From positions 108,228-172,227 of the forward strand of contig SUGL01000007.1 in assembly GCA_004963905.1 (NCBI GenBank): a stretch of 64,000 bases of DNA, given 5' to 3'. Shown here one piece after another: positions 26,567 through 32,833 of the stretch (the stretch's first letter is position 1; each line of letters begins with the position of its first letter). The DNA comes from Mesorhizobium sp. Its GTDB lineage: Bacteria; Pseudomonadota; Alphaproteobacteria; Rhizobiales; Rhizobiaceae. The translations under genes and the position numbers were made by a program. The notes under the pieces are model-generated. The model saw nothing but the letters and a program-made list of their open reading frames with translations, had not been told where the DNA came from and searched no databases.

Positions 26567-27286
26567 CTATTCGACGCTGAGCCGATACCCAATACCGCGC
26601 ACCGTCTGAAGCCATACGGGATTGGACGGATCGCGCTCGATCTTGCGGCGCAGTCGGTTGATCTGGACGTCGATGGTGCGTTCGCCGACATCCGATTCGT
26701 CGCCGACGAGTTCGTGGCGGGGGATCGTCTCGCCCGCCCGCGCGGCGAAGATCGCCAGGATTTCCTGCTCACGGTCGGTCAGCTTCAGCGCTTCGCCGCC
26801 ACGCTTCAGTTCGCGCTTGGCGATCTGGAACGTGTAGGGGCCGAACACGAGCTGCTCGACCTTCGGCGTTGCCGCCGGGCCGCCGCGGCGCAGGATGTTG
26901 TTGATGCGCAGGATCAGCTCGCGCGGGTCGAAGGGCTTCGGCAGGTAGTCGTCGGCGCCGGCCTCCAGCCCGGTGATGCGGCTGTCGGTTTCCGACAGCG
27001 CCGTCAGCATCAGGATCGGCACGTTCTTCTCGGCCCGCAGTGCCTTGGTGAGGTCGACGCCGGTTTCGCCAGGCATCATGACGTCGAGCACAAGTAGATC
27101 GAAGTCGAGCCCCGCGAGCTTGCGCCGGGCTTCGCTGGAATTGCCGGCGACGGTGACGCGAAAGCCGTTCTCGGACAGGTATTGCTTGAGCAGATTGCGG
27201 ATGCGGGTGTCGTCATCGACCACCAGCAGATGCGGCGCATCATCGCCGGGCGCCGCCGGATGATCAACCTTCTCAGTGGTCTCCAT
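26567..27286 (-). CDS. OmpR-family response regulator
   Basis: A 239-residue two-domain regulator. The receiver has the acidic pair in VVDDDTRIR, phospho-accepting Asp68 in LLVLDVMMPGETG and Lys in DDYLPKPFDP. The winged helix ends GERTIDVQINRLRRKIERDP and VWLQTVRGIGYRL. The ATG at 27286 is preceded by GGGGAAG and overlaps the end of the MarR gene by 14 bp. It is cotranscribed with the sensor kinase, 49 bp downstream. Confidence 0.93.
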   Translation of the reverse strand: METTEKVDHPAAPGDDAPHLLVVDDDTRIRNLLKQYLSENGFRVTVAGNSSEARRKLAGLDFDLLVLDVMMPGETGVDLTKALRAEKNVPILMLTALSETDSRITGLEAGADDYLPKPFDPRELILRINNILRRGGPAATPKVEQLVFGPYTFQIAKRELKRGGEALKLTDREQEILAIFAARAGETIPRHELVGDESDVGERTIDVQINRLRRKIERDPSNPVWLQTVRGIGYRLSVE

Positions 27287-27806
27287 TTTTCTTCCCCGAT
27301 GTTTGCGCAGGCACAATGTTGATCTGCGCCCTTAGTTCCGGATTGACCATCGCCTCGAGGAATCTTTCGATCGAGGCGCGTTCGGTGGTGCCAGAATCTT
27401 CCAATGCAGCACGGATGCGGCGCGACTGTGGCCGTGCCAGCGCCAGTGCCAGCGCACGGCCCTTGGCGGTTGGGTAGAGCTCGCGCTGCCGGCGGTCGCG
27501 CGGGCCTTGCACCTGGACGATATGGTCCGTGTCGATCAGCTGCTTCAATACCCGCGCCAGGCTCTGCTTGGTGATCTTCAGCACATCGAGCAGCTCGGCA
27601 ACGGTCAGTCCGGGCCTGCGGTTGACGAAATGCAGCACGCGGTGATGGGCGCGGCCGAAGCCGTAATCGGCAAGGATCTGGTCGGGATCGGAGGTGAAGT
27701 CGCGATAAGCGAAGAAAAACAACTCGATGATGGCAAAGTCGATGCCGTCGTCATCGGTGATCGCCGTCCTGATCGGTTTTCCGGCTGCGGGGCTTCGATC
27801 CGTCAT
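27273..27806 (-). CDS. MarR-family transcriptional regulator
   Basis: A 177-residue winged-helix protein. The HTH is GLTVAELLDVLKITKQSLAR, and the wing RDRRQRELYPTAKGR. It leads an operon with the response regulator (overlapping by 14 bp) and the kinase, an unusual coupling of a one-component regulator to a two-component pair. A near-perfect 25-bp inverted repeat lies 22-46 bp upstream of its start and is the likely autoregulatory site. A second in-frame ATG sits one codon upstream (27809). Confidence 0.88.
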   Translation of the reverse strand: MTDRSPAAGKPIRTAITDDDGIDFAIIELFFFAYRDFTSDPDQILADYGFGRAHHRVLHFVNRRPGLTVAELLDVLKITKQSLARVLKQLIDTDHIVQVQGPRDRRQRELYPTAKGRALALALARPQSRRIRAALEDSGTTERASIERFLEAMVNPELRAQINIVPAQTSGKKNGDH

Positions 27807-27827
27807 CATGTCTCCATGCCAAGCGGG

Positions 27828-27852
27828 ATTATGTCAGTACTGTTGACGTAAT
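27828..27852. promoter_or_regulatory. Candidate MarR operator between marR and ilvE
   Basis: ATTATGTCA and TGACGTAAT face each other around a 7-base spacer, centred on 27840, with 8 of 9 positions paired. A possible -35 box TTGACG for ilvE is inside the right half, so one bound dimer could affect both directions. Confidence 0.6.
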
Positions 27853-28066
27853 TTCCCGCCAATGATAATTTTTGACAAGCTTTTCGGCGGATTGCGAACG
27901 AAAAGGCAAGCGGAAGCCGTTTTTCCGGAACTTCCTGAGTTTGCCATGGATTGAATATCCGCCTACGTTTCCAGACACCGGCCGGCGTCTCGGACCCAGT
28001 GGCGGGGCCGACGCGAATGGCCATATGACACAACGATTTGCGGGCGCCCGCCCGCGGGAGGTTTCC

Positions 28067-28960
28067 ATGGCATCCGTTCCCTTCGATCAACTGGACGGCT
28101 TCATCTGGATGAACGGCGAGTTCGTCAAATGGGCCGACGCCAAGATCCATGTGCTGACCCACGGCCTGCACTATGCCAGTGCCGTCTTCGAGGGTGAGCG
28201 CGCCTATGGCGGCCAGATCTTCAAGCTGACCGAGCACAATGAGCGCCTGCATGAATCGGCGCGCTTGCTCGGCTTCAAGATTCCCTATTCGGTCGCAGAG
28301 ATCGACGAGGCCTGCCGCACGCTTCTGAAGAAACAGGGTTTCCAGGACGCCTATGTGCGCCCGATCGCCTGGCGCGGCAGCGAGCAGATGGGCGTTTCGG
28401 CGCAGAACAACCGTATCAATTGCGCCATCGCCATCTGGCAATGGCCGAGTTATTTCGACCCGGCGCAGAAGCTGAAGGGCATCCGTCTCGACATCGCCGA
28501 ATGGCGCCGGCCCGACCCGCGCACCGCGCCGTCCAAATCCAAAGCCGCCGGTCTCTACATGATCTGCACGCTCTCCAAGCACGCCGCCGAGGCCAAGGGC
28601 TATGCCGACGCCATGATGCTGGACTGGCGCGGCCAGGTGGCGGAAGCCACCGGCGCCAACATCTTCTTCGTCAAGGACGGCAAGATCCATACGCCGACGC
28701 CCGACTGCTTCCTCGACGGCATCACCCGCCGCACCGTGATCGGTCTGGCCAAGGACCGCGGCCTCGAGGTGATCGAGCGCGTCATCATGCCGGAGGAACT
28801 CGAAGGCTTCGAGCAATGCTTCCTCACCGGTACGGCCGCGGAGGTCACTCCGGTTTCGGAGATCGGCCCGTACCGATTCGAGGTCGGCGAGATCGCCAAG
28901 ATGTTGATGAACGACTATTCTGCCGCCGTGCAGCCAGAGCACGCCATCGCCGCAGAATAG
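28067..28960 (+). CDS. ilvE: Branched-chain amino acid aminotransferase
   Basis: A PLP enzyme (fold type IV) that interconverts Val, Leu and Ile with their keto acids. 297 residues from the ATG at 28067, preceded by GGGAGG; the frame stays open for 65 codons upstream but that stretch is not protein-like. Lys159 in KSKAAGLYM is the PLP-binding residue. THGLHYASAVFEGERAY and AEATGANIFFVKDGK are family motifs. A classic terminator follows. It is divergent from the MarR operon. Confidence 0.95.
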   Translation: MASVPFDQLDGFIWMNGEFVKWADAKIHVLTHGLHYASAVFEGERAYGGQIFKLTEHNERLHESARLLGFKIPYSVAEIDEACRTLLKKQGFQDAYVRPIAWRGSEQMGVSAQNNRINCAIAIWQWPSYFDPAQKLKGIRLDIAEWRRPDPRTAPSKSKAAGLYMICTLSKHAAEAKGYADAMMLDWRGQVAEATGANIFFVKDGKIHTPTPDCFLDGITRRTVIGLAKDRGLEVIERVIMPEELEGFEQCFLTGTAAEVTPVSEIGPYRFEVGEIAKMLMNDYSAAVQPEHAIAAE

Positions 28961-28987
28961 CGATAGTCACAGCTTTTTTGTGCAATA

Positions 28988-29016
28988 GGGGCGGTTTTCG
29001 AGCCGCCCCTTTTATT
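28988..29016 (+). terminator. Intrinsic terminator of ilvE
   Basis: The stem GGGGCGG / CCGCCCC with an 8-base loop is followed by TTTTATTT. It begins 27 bp after the ilvE stop. Confidence 0.92.
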
Positions 29017-29106
29017 TAAGCGCATGCGCATTTGACTTTCGAACAATTCGGCGTCTCATGATGGCGTCGGCCCGAGGAGGCTGGCGGCTATGGAGGGATT
29101 AGGTAC

Positions 29107-29424
29107 ATGGATACGAACACGCTCGTTGCGATCGTTATTCAGGTGATTACGGGTGTTATCGGCGGCCAGGCCGTCGGTGCGGCTTTGAAACAGGCGGCAC
29201 TGGGTCAGCTTCCCAAAATCCTCGGTGGCGCCATCGGCGGCGTCGGCGGTGCGGCCATTCTCGGCAGCCTGCTCGGCGGCGGCACGGTCGATCCGGCGGC
29301 GGCCGCAGCGGCAGCGGGCGGACTGGGCAGCGCGCTGAACGTACAGAACATCGTCGGCGGCGCCGGCGGCGGCGCCATCCTGACCGCCATCATCGGTGCG
29401 GTCATGGGCGCGATGAAGAAATAG
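29107..29424 (+). CDS. Small Gly/Ala-rich hydrophobic protein
   Basis: 105 residues, largely Gly, Ala, Ile, Leu and Val, with repeated small-residue spacing (GAIGGVGGAAILGSLLGGG, GGAGGGAILTAIIGAVMGAM) like glycine-zipper membrane proteins. There is no cleavable signal; the hydrophobic N-terminus (LVAIVIQVITGVIGGQAVG) could insert directly. It ends in two lysines. The function is unknown; a membrane-spanning oligomer is a guess. The gene is bounded by the ilvE terminator upstream and three tandem terminator hairpins downstream. Confidence 0.7.
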   Translation: MDTNTLVAIVIQVITGVIGGQAVGAALKQAALGQLPKILGGAIGGVGGAAILGSLLGGGTVDPAAAAAAAGGLGSALNVQNIVGGAGGGAILTAIIGAVMGAMKK

Positions 29425-29451
29425 GTCAGGCACCCTTCGGGCCTGCGCCAT

Positions 29452-29550
29452 GGGCGGCTACGGCCGCCCATTCTTTTTCAATCATTTTCTGGCGGCTACG
29501 GCCGCCCATTCTTTTTCAATCATTTCTGGCGGCTACGGCCGCCCATTTCT
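29452..29550 (+). terminator. Three tandem terminator-like hairpins
   Basis: Three near-identical hairpins (GGCGGC-TACG-GCCGCC) start at 29453, 29491 and 29528, each followed by ATTCTTTTT or ATTTCTTTTT. The repeat period is 37-38 bp. They look like one intrinsic terminator that has been triplicated in tandem downstream of the small Gly-rich gene. Confidence 0.85.
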
Positions 29551-29623
29551 TTTTGGAGGATCGTTCGCTCCGGCCGGAAGGTGGACGCCGCCCGAGGCGC
29601 CGTCTACATCTGGGCGACACTTC

Positions 29624-29657
29624 GACAGGAAAGCCATGGGGAAAGGAAAGCCATGGG
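29624..29657 (+). repeat. Tandem duplication of a ribosome-binding-site/start region
   Basis: GACAGGAAAGCCATGGG is directly followed by GAAAGGAAAGCCATGGG, 16 of 17 bases identical. Each copy has AGGA plus ATG. Because the unit is 17 bp, the upstream ATG (29636) is out of frame with the metallo-hydrolase gene, whose real start is the second ATG (29653). Confidence 0.8.
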
Positions 29658-30294
29658 TCAGCTCAACGCCGGCATCGTGCCGGTCACGCCCTTCCAGCAG
29701 AACTGCACCATCCTGTTCGACATGGACGACAGGAACGGCGTCGTCGTCGATCCGGGCGGCGATGTCGACAAGATACTGGCGGTGCTCAAGGACAATGCGA
29801 TCACCGCGGAGGCGATCTGGATCACCCACGGCCATATCGACCATGCCGGCGGCGCGATGGAACTGAAGGACGCTCTCGGCATCGACATCATCGGCCCGCA
29901 TGAGGCCGATCGGCCGCTGCTTGCCAATCTCGAGAACCAGGCTAGGCGCTTCGGGCTGACGGATCCCGTGCGCAATTGCGTGCCGGACCGGTTTCTCATC
30001 GAAGGCGAGACGGTTTCGTTCGGCGAACATGTATTCGAGGTGCTGCATTGCCCGGGGCATGCGCCGGGTCATGTCGTCTATTACAACCGCGCGGCCAAGT
30101 TCGCCCATGTCGGCGATGTGCTGTTTCGCGGCTCGATCGGTCGCACCGATCTGCCCGGCGGCGATCACGCTGCGCTGATCGCCTCGATAAAAGACAAGCT
30201 GCTGCCGCTCGGCGACGATATCGGCTTCATTTGCGGCCACGGTCCGGGCGGCCGCTTCGGCGAGGAGCGCCGGACCAATCCCTTCCTAGCCTGA
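29653..30294 (+). CDS. MBL-fold metallo-hydrolase (glyoxalase II-like)
   Basis: A 213-residue single-domain metallo-beta-lactamase fold protein. The metal motif THGHIDHAGG (HxHxDH) near residue 59, then HCPGHAPGHVVYY, HVGDVLFRGSIGRTDLPGGD and FICGHGPGGRFGEERRTNPF are the glyoxalase-II/YcbL-type set. Such proteins hydrolyse thioesters such as S-lactoylglutathione or act on sulfur species. The start follows a duplicated ribosome-binding site. A strong terminator is 12 bp after the stop. Confidence 0.9.
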   Translation: MGQLNAGIVPVTPFQQNCTILFDMDDRNGVVVDPGGDVDKILAVLKDNAITAEAIWITHGHIDHAGGAMELKDALGIDIIGPHEADRPLLANLENQARRFGLTDPVRNCVPDRFLIEGETVSFGEHVFEVLHCPGHAPGHVVYYNRAAKFAHVGDVLFRGSIGRTDLPGGDHAALIASIKDKLLPLGDDIGFICGHGPGGRFGEERRTNPFLA

Positions 30295-30305
30295 CTTTCT
30301 CCGCA

Positions 30306-30341
30306 AAACAAAAGCGCCACTGATGGGCGGCGCTTTTGTTT
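30306..30341 (+). terminator. Intrinsic terminator of the metallo-hydrolase gene
   Basis: A perfect 13-bp stem AAACAAAAGCGCC / GGCGCTTTTGTTT encloses a 10-base loop. It can work in both directions, since the converging BA14K-like gene ends 80 bp further on. Confidence 0.92.
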
Positions 30342-30370
30342 GGGCAGGGAACCCTAGGAGTCTGCTTACA

Positions 30371-30417
30371 CGCAATTCCGAACGGAAAACCGCGTCACAC
30401 TTTTCCTGGAATTGCTC
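30371..30417 (-). repeat. 46-bp GAGCAATTCC element, copy beside the BA14K gene
   Basis: On the minus strand it starts GAGCAATTCCAGGAAAAGTG, three bases after the TAA of the BA14K-like gene, and ends GTTCGGAATTGCG. The ends pair with each other (GCAATTCC / GGAATTGC), so it folds as a hairpin. Confidence 0.75.
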
Positions 30418-30420
30418 CGG

Positions 30421-30828
30421 TTAGTTGGCGACGCAGAAATGCTGCTCGCCGTCATTGCCGGTGAAGGTGCCGGTGCGCGAGTTGAAGGTGCGGTAGCGAT
30501 CCGAGCAGTACTCGTACCAGTCACGGGTCCATGGCTCGGCATAGCGGTCGGCATAGACTACGCGCGGCTGCACGTAGTACCGGCGAACGGGCCGATCGAC
30601 ATAGTAGCCGTCATCATAGGCTGGATCGTAATATCTCGGCCCGGGGTTGCTGAGCGCGCTACCGATCAGGGCGCCCGCCGCGAGGCCGACAACGCCGGCG
30701 GCGAGGGCGTCGCCGCCATGATGATGATGGCGCCAGCGCCAGTCGTCAGCATTGGCCGCCGAGAAGGTGGCCAAAGTGGTCGCGGCGATACCCGCGGTCA
30801 AAATGGCGGTCTTGAGAATTCGGTTCAT
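30421..30828 (-). CDS. BA14K-family secreted protein
   Basis: 135 residues. The signal peptide MNRILKTAILTAGIAATTLA is followed by cleavage near SAANA. A His cluster (RWRHHHHGGD), a Gly/Ala hydrophobic stretch, a Tyr/Arg-rich middle and a C-terminal BA14K motif (WYEYCSDRYRTFNSRTGTFT, then HFC) follow. BA14K is a Brucella immunoreactive protein with lectin-like activity; rhizobial relatives are abundant. The ATG at 30828 has GGAG upstream; a longer frame to 30957 is not convincing. The two Cys are probably disulfide-bonded in the periplasm. Confidence 0.82.
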   Translation of the reverse strand: MNRILKTAILTAGIAATTLATFSAANADDWRWRHHHHGGDALAAGVVGLAAGALIGSALSNPGPRYYDPAYDDGYYVDRPVRRYYVQPRVVYADRYAEPWTRDWYEYCSDRYRTFNSRTGTFTGNDGEQHFCVAN

Positions 30829-31020
30829 CTTCGGTCTCCTTCGCGCCGGTCCGCGTATTTTCAGGGGATGCGGATCGGCTTTAGCAAAGGTTAATAGAAG
30901 ACCGTGGCTGAACGGAGGCTGAACGGAATTGGGCGAACGATTTCGCGGCTCGAACACAATTACGAGCTCTGCGGGAGCGTCCCGCCTGCTCAGTCTCCGT
31001 CGGATCTGTCTTGAGCCGGC

Positions 31021-31233
31021 TTAGCCGATAGACAGATTGACGGCCTTCGGACCCTTGCCGCGCTTGTCCGGCTCGGTGTCGAATGTCACTTTCTGCCCAT
31101 CCTCAAGACCGGGAAGGCCCGACGCCTGCACGGCCGAAATATGGACGAAGACATCCTTCGCGCCATCGTCGGGCGTGATGAAGCCGAAGCCCTTGGCATG
31201 GTTGAAGAATTTGACGGTGCCGGTCTGCGGCAT
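31021..31233 (-). CDS. Cold-shock protein (CspA family), copy 1
   Basis: A 70-residue single cold-shock domain that binds single-stranded RNA/DNA. RNP1 is KGFGFITP, and RNP2 is DVFVHISAV. The start at 31233 has AGGAGC upstream. It lies just below a paralogue at 31471 on the same strand, with that gene's terminator in between, so each has its own promoter. Both leaders contain CGAGACTGA shortly before the ribosome binding site. Confidence 0.95.
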   Translation of the reverse strand: MPQTGTVKFFNHAKGFGFITPDDGAKDVFVHISAVQASGLPGLEDGQKVTFDTEPDKRGKGPKAVNLSIG

Positions 31234-31360
31234 GGGAAGCTCCTTTGATCCCATCAAGTCAGTCTCGGGCCGGCAAACTGCCCGAGAGGAAATTTGTCCT
31301 TTATTTTAGCGCTATCGGCAAGAGAAAGTTTTTACCTGCCAATCCCGCCTTTTGCCGGAC

Positions 31361-31390
31361 AAAAAAGGGCGCGACGGAACCGTCGCGCCC
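31361..31390 (-). terminator. Intrinsic terminator of cold-shock gene 2
   Basis: An 11-bp stem GGGCGCGACGG / CCGTCGCGCCC with a 2-base gap is followed on the minus strand by six Ts. It is about 80 bp beyond the stop of the second cold-shock gene. Confidence 0.92.
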
Positions 31391-31470
31391 TCGAAACTCA
31401 AGCTTCTTGCGAAGCCCATTCATGATCCTGCCACGCCATTCATCAGCTGAGAACAGGCAGCTTTGCCTGC

Positions 31471-31683
31471 TCAGGCCGCGCGCAGGTTGACCGCCTTCGG
31501 GCCTTTGCCCATGCGGTCCGGCTCGACGTCGAAGGTGACCTTCTGGCCGTCGACGAGCGTGCGCAGGCCCGAGGCCTCGATCGCGGAGATGTGGACGAAC
31601 ACGTCCTTGGCGCCGCCGTCAGGCGTAATGAAGCCGAAGCCTTTGGTAGCGTTGAAGAACTTTACGGTGCCGGTCTGGGCCAT
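31471..31683 (-). CDS. Cold-shock protein (CspA family), copy 2
   Basis: A 70-residue cold-shock domain protein, close paralogue of the one at 31021 (same [11 protein letters not shown] start, [25 protein letters not shown] end). It acts as an RNA chaperone. AAGGAG lies 8-13 bases before the ATG. Upstream there is a long leader with a terminator-like hairpin and a plausible promoter about 200 bp away, suggesting leader-based control by temperature or growth. Confidence 0.95.
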   Translation of the reverse strand: MAQTGTVKFFNATKGFGFITPDGGAKDVFVHISAIEASGLRTLVDGQKVTFDVEPDRMGKGPKAVNLRAA

Positions 31684-31916
31684 GGGGGAACTCCTTCACC
31701 CGTATCAGTCTCGTGGGCTCGCCTTTGTCTCGCGCCTTGGGCAAGTCCCGGTGGTTGCTTCGGCGTCATGCATTCGCGCATAGTTAAAACCCCCGCCGAA
31801 AAACGGGGCCGTCAGAGATTCACACTTATCGGGGAAAGGTCGTCCAAAACGTGCCGCTCTCCGGGTCGTAAATGCCCGAACACAAAATTTATTACACGGA
31901 AACGTGATGGTTGCAA
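31684..31916 (-). promoter_or_regulatory. Long structured leader and promoter of cold-shock gene 2
   Basis: On the minus strand, TTGCAA (31911-31916) and TAATAA (31889-31894) are spaced by 16 bases, a fair sigma-70 promoter. It predicts an untranslated leader of about 195 nt. Within it CCCCG / CGGGG around an 8-base loop followed by GTTTTAA (31784-31808) resembles an intrinsic terminator placed before the gene, about 100 nt ahead of the start codon. CGAGACTGA (complement at 31705-31713) near the ribosome binding site is shared with the leader of copy 1 (31259-31267). Confidence 0.55.
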
Positions 31917-32123
31917 GACAGCGTCGCGGGCGGCCCTCGGCGCACCCGACGCAGGGGCATCGATAGACCCGGCGCCATGACCGGTCATCGGCCAGAGAAG
32001 AGCCAGGCATGGGCCAGCGCGGGGAGCCGGTCCGCAATGGATCCTCGGCTCGGAAAATCCACAAGCCGGGGTTGCGTTCGAGCCTAAAATGGCGAGGATT
32101 GCGCGAGTTGACATGGTCGCGCC

Positions 32124-32162
32124 TAGAACGGTTCGCCGTTCCGGAAACGGCGAACCGTTCTA
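32124..32162. repeat. Perfect 17-bp inverted repeat
   Basis: TAGAACGGTTCGCCGTT and its exact complement flank a 5-base loop. It lies in the 560-bp gap between the cold-shock promoter and the Kazal-type gene, 14 bp before a GAGCAATTCC element. The rest of that gap (31917-32123) shows no gene. It could be a terminator or half of a mosaic repeat. Confidence 0.8.
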
Positions 32163-32176
32163 TCTCTTAGTTTTTA

Positions 32177-32222
32177 CGCAATTCCGGACGGAAAACCGTT
32201 TCCACTTTTCCTGGAATTGCTC
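32177..32222 (-). repeat. 46-bp GAGCAATTCC element, copy before the Kazal gene
   Basis: The sequence is nearly the same as at 30371 (CGCAATTCCGGACGGAAAAC ... GGAATTGCTC). It ends 23 bp before the ATG of the Kazal-type lipoprotein and so would lie in its 5' untranslated region. Confidence 0.78.
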
Positions 32223-32245
32223 CAGCGAGGATCGGAGAGGGACCC

Positions 32246-32644
32246 ATGCGATTTCTTGCGGCAATCGTTTCGCGGCGGGGCTTTGTCGCCCTGCTTCTGT
32301 CGGCATTGCTGGCGGCCTGCACCGTGGTGGTCGATGAAGGTCCGCGTCCACGCCCGCCGAGGCCGCATCCGCAACTCTGCACCATGCAATATGCACCGGT
32401 CTGCGCACGGCGCGGCGGCGACCGCCAGACCTTCGCCAATGCCTGCCAGGCCGAGAGAGCAGGGTATCGCATCGTGCGCGACGGTCCTTGCCGCGGCGGT
32501 GGCGGTGGAGGTGGCGAGCAAACCTTCTGCACCCGCGAATACGCGCCGGTTTGCGCCAGGCGCCATGGCGAGGCTCGCACCTTCCCGAATGCATGCGAGG
32601 CTCGCGCGGCGGACTATCGCATCATCGGCGACGGGCCTTGCTAG
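32246..32644 (+). CDS. Lipoprotein with two Kazal-like protease-inhibitor domains
   Basis: 132 residues. A lipoprotein signal ends in LLSALLAAC (Cys25). A proline-rich linker precedes two domains with identical cysteine spacing, Cys-x7-Cys-x13-Cys-x14-Cys (45, 53, 67, 82 and 95, 103, 117, 132), each with YAPVCAR, TFxNAC and a GPC end, separated by a Gly run. This is the Kazal serine-protease-inhibitor pattern in its shorter four-Cys form. It would be anchored in the envelope and could protect against proteases. GGAGAGG precedes the ATG. Confidence 0.85.
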   Translation: MRFLAAIVSRRGFVALLLSALLAACTVVVDEGPRPRPPRPHPQLCTMQYAPVCARRGGDRQTFANACQAERAGYRIVRDGPCRGGGGGGGEQTFCTREYAPVCARRHGEARTFPNACEARAADYRIIGDGPC

Positions 32645-32833
32645 CGAGATCGGGTTCGCGTTTTCGCGTTGCGGGAGTTCCGCCGGAGCGCTAGCCATAC
32701 ACTTGCATCTGCCGCCCGCTTGGCTTAGGTCCGGCGGGAGGACAAACACGGCAGGTTTCCCATTAACAGAGATCAGAGAAGAGCGGCGGGCGCGAGTGGC
32801 AAAGCCGGTTCGGCGAGCCCGCTCGATCCCTAT

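Noticed and set aside
27848-28066. Leader of ilvE considered as a T-box or attenuator
   Set aside because: No run of Leu/Ile/Val codons in a short leader frame with a terminator, and no T-box motif; only a weak promoter and the MarR-type inverted repeat are visible.
29453-29550. The three tandem hairpins considered as a CRISPR array
   Set aside because: The units follow each other with nearly the same sequence throughout and no variable spacers; each has a T-tail, so they are terminators.
31021-31683. The two cold-shock genes considered as one operon
   Set aside because: A strong intrinsic terminator (31361-31390) separates them, and each has its own leader.
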